Of a stretch of 64,000 nucleotides of DNA, positions 63,570 to 64,000 are shown piece by piece. The DNA comes from Pseudoleptotrichia goodfellowii (GTDB lineage Bacteria; Fusobacteriota; Fusobacteriia; Fusobacteriales; Leptotrichiaceae). Location: assembly GCF_007990505.1 (NCBI RefSeq), contig NZ_AP019822.1, positions 744,001 to 808,000 on the forward strand, in the 5' to 3' direction. The translations under genes were made by a program, and so were the position numbers. Every line of letters begins with the position of its first letter. Positions within the stretch are counted from its first letter, which is position 1. Under the pieces are notes generated by a model. The model worked only from the letters and a program-made list of their open reading frames with translations, ran no database searches and was not told the DNA's origin.

Positions 63570-63731
63570 GTGAAAATAGTAGTTAATAACTTTAATACAA
63601 AAATAAAGAATGATAATTTGAATAATATGTACTTTTGAAGCTGAGAAGTATGTAATCATTGCGGTGCAATGAAATTACAGAATATGAATAACTTTTTATG
63701 CACAAGGCATTTTTATGCTCTAAATTTTTGA
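63570..63731 (+). CDS. Candidate small selenoprotein / leader peptide with two in-frame TGA (U-x-U) codons
   Basis: GTG start with aaaggag 7 bases upstream. If the TGA codons at 63636 and 63642 are read as selenocysteine, the product is 53 residues: MKIVVNNFNTKIKNDNLNNMYF, then U-S-U-E-V-C-N-H-C-G-A-M-K, then LQNMNNFLCTRHFYALNF, ending at TGA 63729 (a TAA lies four codons later). The UxxCxxCGAM core matches the GrdB active site (UGTCTRCGATM), also at base level (tga-g.a-...-tgt-...-tgcggtgca). A SECIS-like hairpin and a terminator follow. I do not recognise a named family. Conventional gene calling would miss it. Confidence 0.62.
63651..63679 (+). promoter_or_regulatory. SECIS-like hairpin behind the double TGA
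   Basis: tgtaat-cattgc, loop ggt, gcaatg-aa-attaca: two 6-bp stems with an AA bulge. The loop begins 21 nt after the first base of the second TGA, exactly the grdB distance, and 27 nt after that of the first TGA. Confidence 0.65.
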
Positions 63732-63754
63732 GTTGGAGTATAAGAATGCTTTTT
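63707..63754 (+). terminator. Intrinsic terminator overlapping the small ORF end
   Basis: gcatttttatgctc (63707-63720) pairs with gagtataagaatgc (63736-63749) over 14 bp with two G-T pairs, followed by T5. The 5' arm lies within the last codons of the double-TGA ORF, so a ribosome reaching the ORF end would block it. Confidence 0.75.
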
Positions 63755-63878
63755 GTATTTTATTATAGTTTATAAACATTAGATATATAAATCTGGAAAT
63801 AAGGAGGTGGCGTATAAAAATATAATTTTGATAAAATTCTAAAAATGGTTATAAAATATTGAAGGAGGTAACATCTTA

Positions 63879-64000
63879 TGAAATTAGAATTAGGAAAAAT
63901 TAAAATCAACGATATACAGTTTTCCGATAAAACTTATGTCGAAAATCACATTCTTTATGTTAATAAAGAAGAAGTAGAAAAACTTGTTTTGGAAGATGAC
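63879..64000 (+). CDS. GrdE-family component B proprotein (GrdG/GrdI-like), 3'-truncated by window edge
   Basis: The first 40 residues (MKLELGKIKINDIQFSDKT...ILYVNKEEVEKLVLEDD) align with the GrdE N-terminus encoded at 55633 (MRLELGKIFIKDIQFASES...VLYVNKEELIKAIWDDE). A strong gaaggaggtaac site precedes the ATG. It is therefore the start of a second substrate-specific component B, probably for sarcosine (GrdG), betaine (GrdI) or another amine; the substrate cannot be told from this piece. Confidence 0.82.

Noticed and set aside
1-64000. CRISPR arrays, rRNA and tRNA genes, prophage or conjugation modules
   Set aside because: No regularly spaced repeats, no cloverleaf with CCA end and no recognisable phage, integrase or transfer proteins were seen; tRNA detection by eye is imperfect and tRNAscan-SE would be decisive.

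Overview
The window is AT-rich bacterial DNA. Its gene content points to an anaerobic, fermentative, Gram-negative member of the Fusobacteriota, most likely the Leptotrichia/Sebaldella group: LPS-export permeases LptF/LptG, a carboxyltransferase pair AccD/AccA, an amino-acid-fermenting selenoprotein glycine reductase, AT-biased codons, strong AGGAGG-type ribosome sites and TTGACA/TATAAT promoters. The genus is an inference. I recognised no rRNA, tRNA, CRISPR array or prophage.

Layout. 1-8.1 kb: envelope and housekeeping (CvpA fragment, lptF, lptG, M16 peptidase, rodA, an RluA-type pseudouridine synthase, accD, accA). 8.2-11.9 kb: a threonine-to-glycine module (kbl, an SDR threonine dehydrogenase and a DAACS-type symporter). 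12-18 kb: pfkA, pyk, recR, an MFS carrier, then a SAM riboswitch controlling a small membrane protein and metK. 18-24 kb: a peptide-type binding protein, a decayed IS1634-like element with 30-bp inverted repeats and a TTATAT target duplication, and a pseudouridine catabolic operon (psuK, psuG). 24-34 kb: polA, azlCD, an ASCH protein, treC, a GNAT, a VOC protein, a short CinA, glyA and rph. 34-44 kb: hicAB, dnaX, rplI, dnaB, a U32 peptidase, a two-component system, glmM and a LysR regulator.

44-50 kb is a minus-strand sulfur or selenium transport cluster: three YeeE/YedE-type membrane proteins, two TusA-like proteins, a triple-rhodanese lipoprotein and a thioredoxin-reductase-like flavoprotein. 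One yeeE copy has an in-frame TGA where its paralog has Trp. 51-61.5 kb is a glycine-reductase operon under a consensus promoter and a glycine riboswitch: grdX, trxB, MFS, M20 amidohydrolase, trxA, grdE, grdA, grdB, grdC, grdD. grdA and grdB each read through an in-frame selenocysteine TGA. An AGCS sodium:amino-acid symporter follows. At the right edge a second GrdE-type gene begins. It is preceded by its own promoter, a tiny ORF with two selenocysteine-type TGA codons (U-x-U-x-x-C-x-x-C-G-A-M), a SECIS-like hairpin and an intrinsic terminator.

Together the genes describe glycine economy. Threonine (Tdh/Kbl), serine (GlyA), imported amino acids (DAACS, AGCS) and perhaps N-acyl-glycines (MFS plus M20) feed glycine into the selenium-dependent reductase, which yields acetyl phosphate. 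The adjacent chalcogen cluster may help supply sulfur or selenium. The most novel-looking element is the double-TGA ORF at 63570-63731, which could be a new small selenoprotein, a selenium-responsive attenuator leader, or both.
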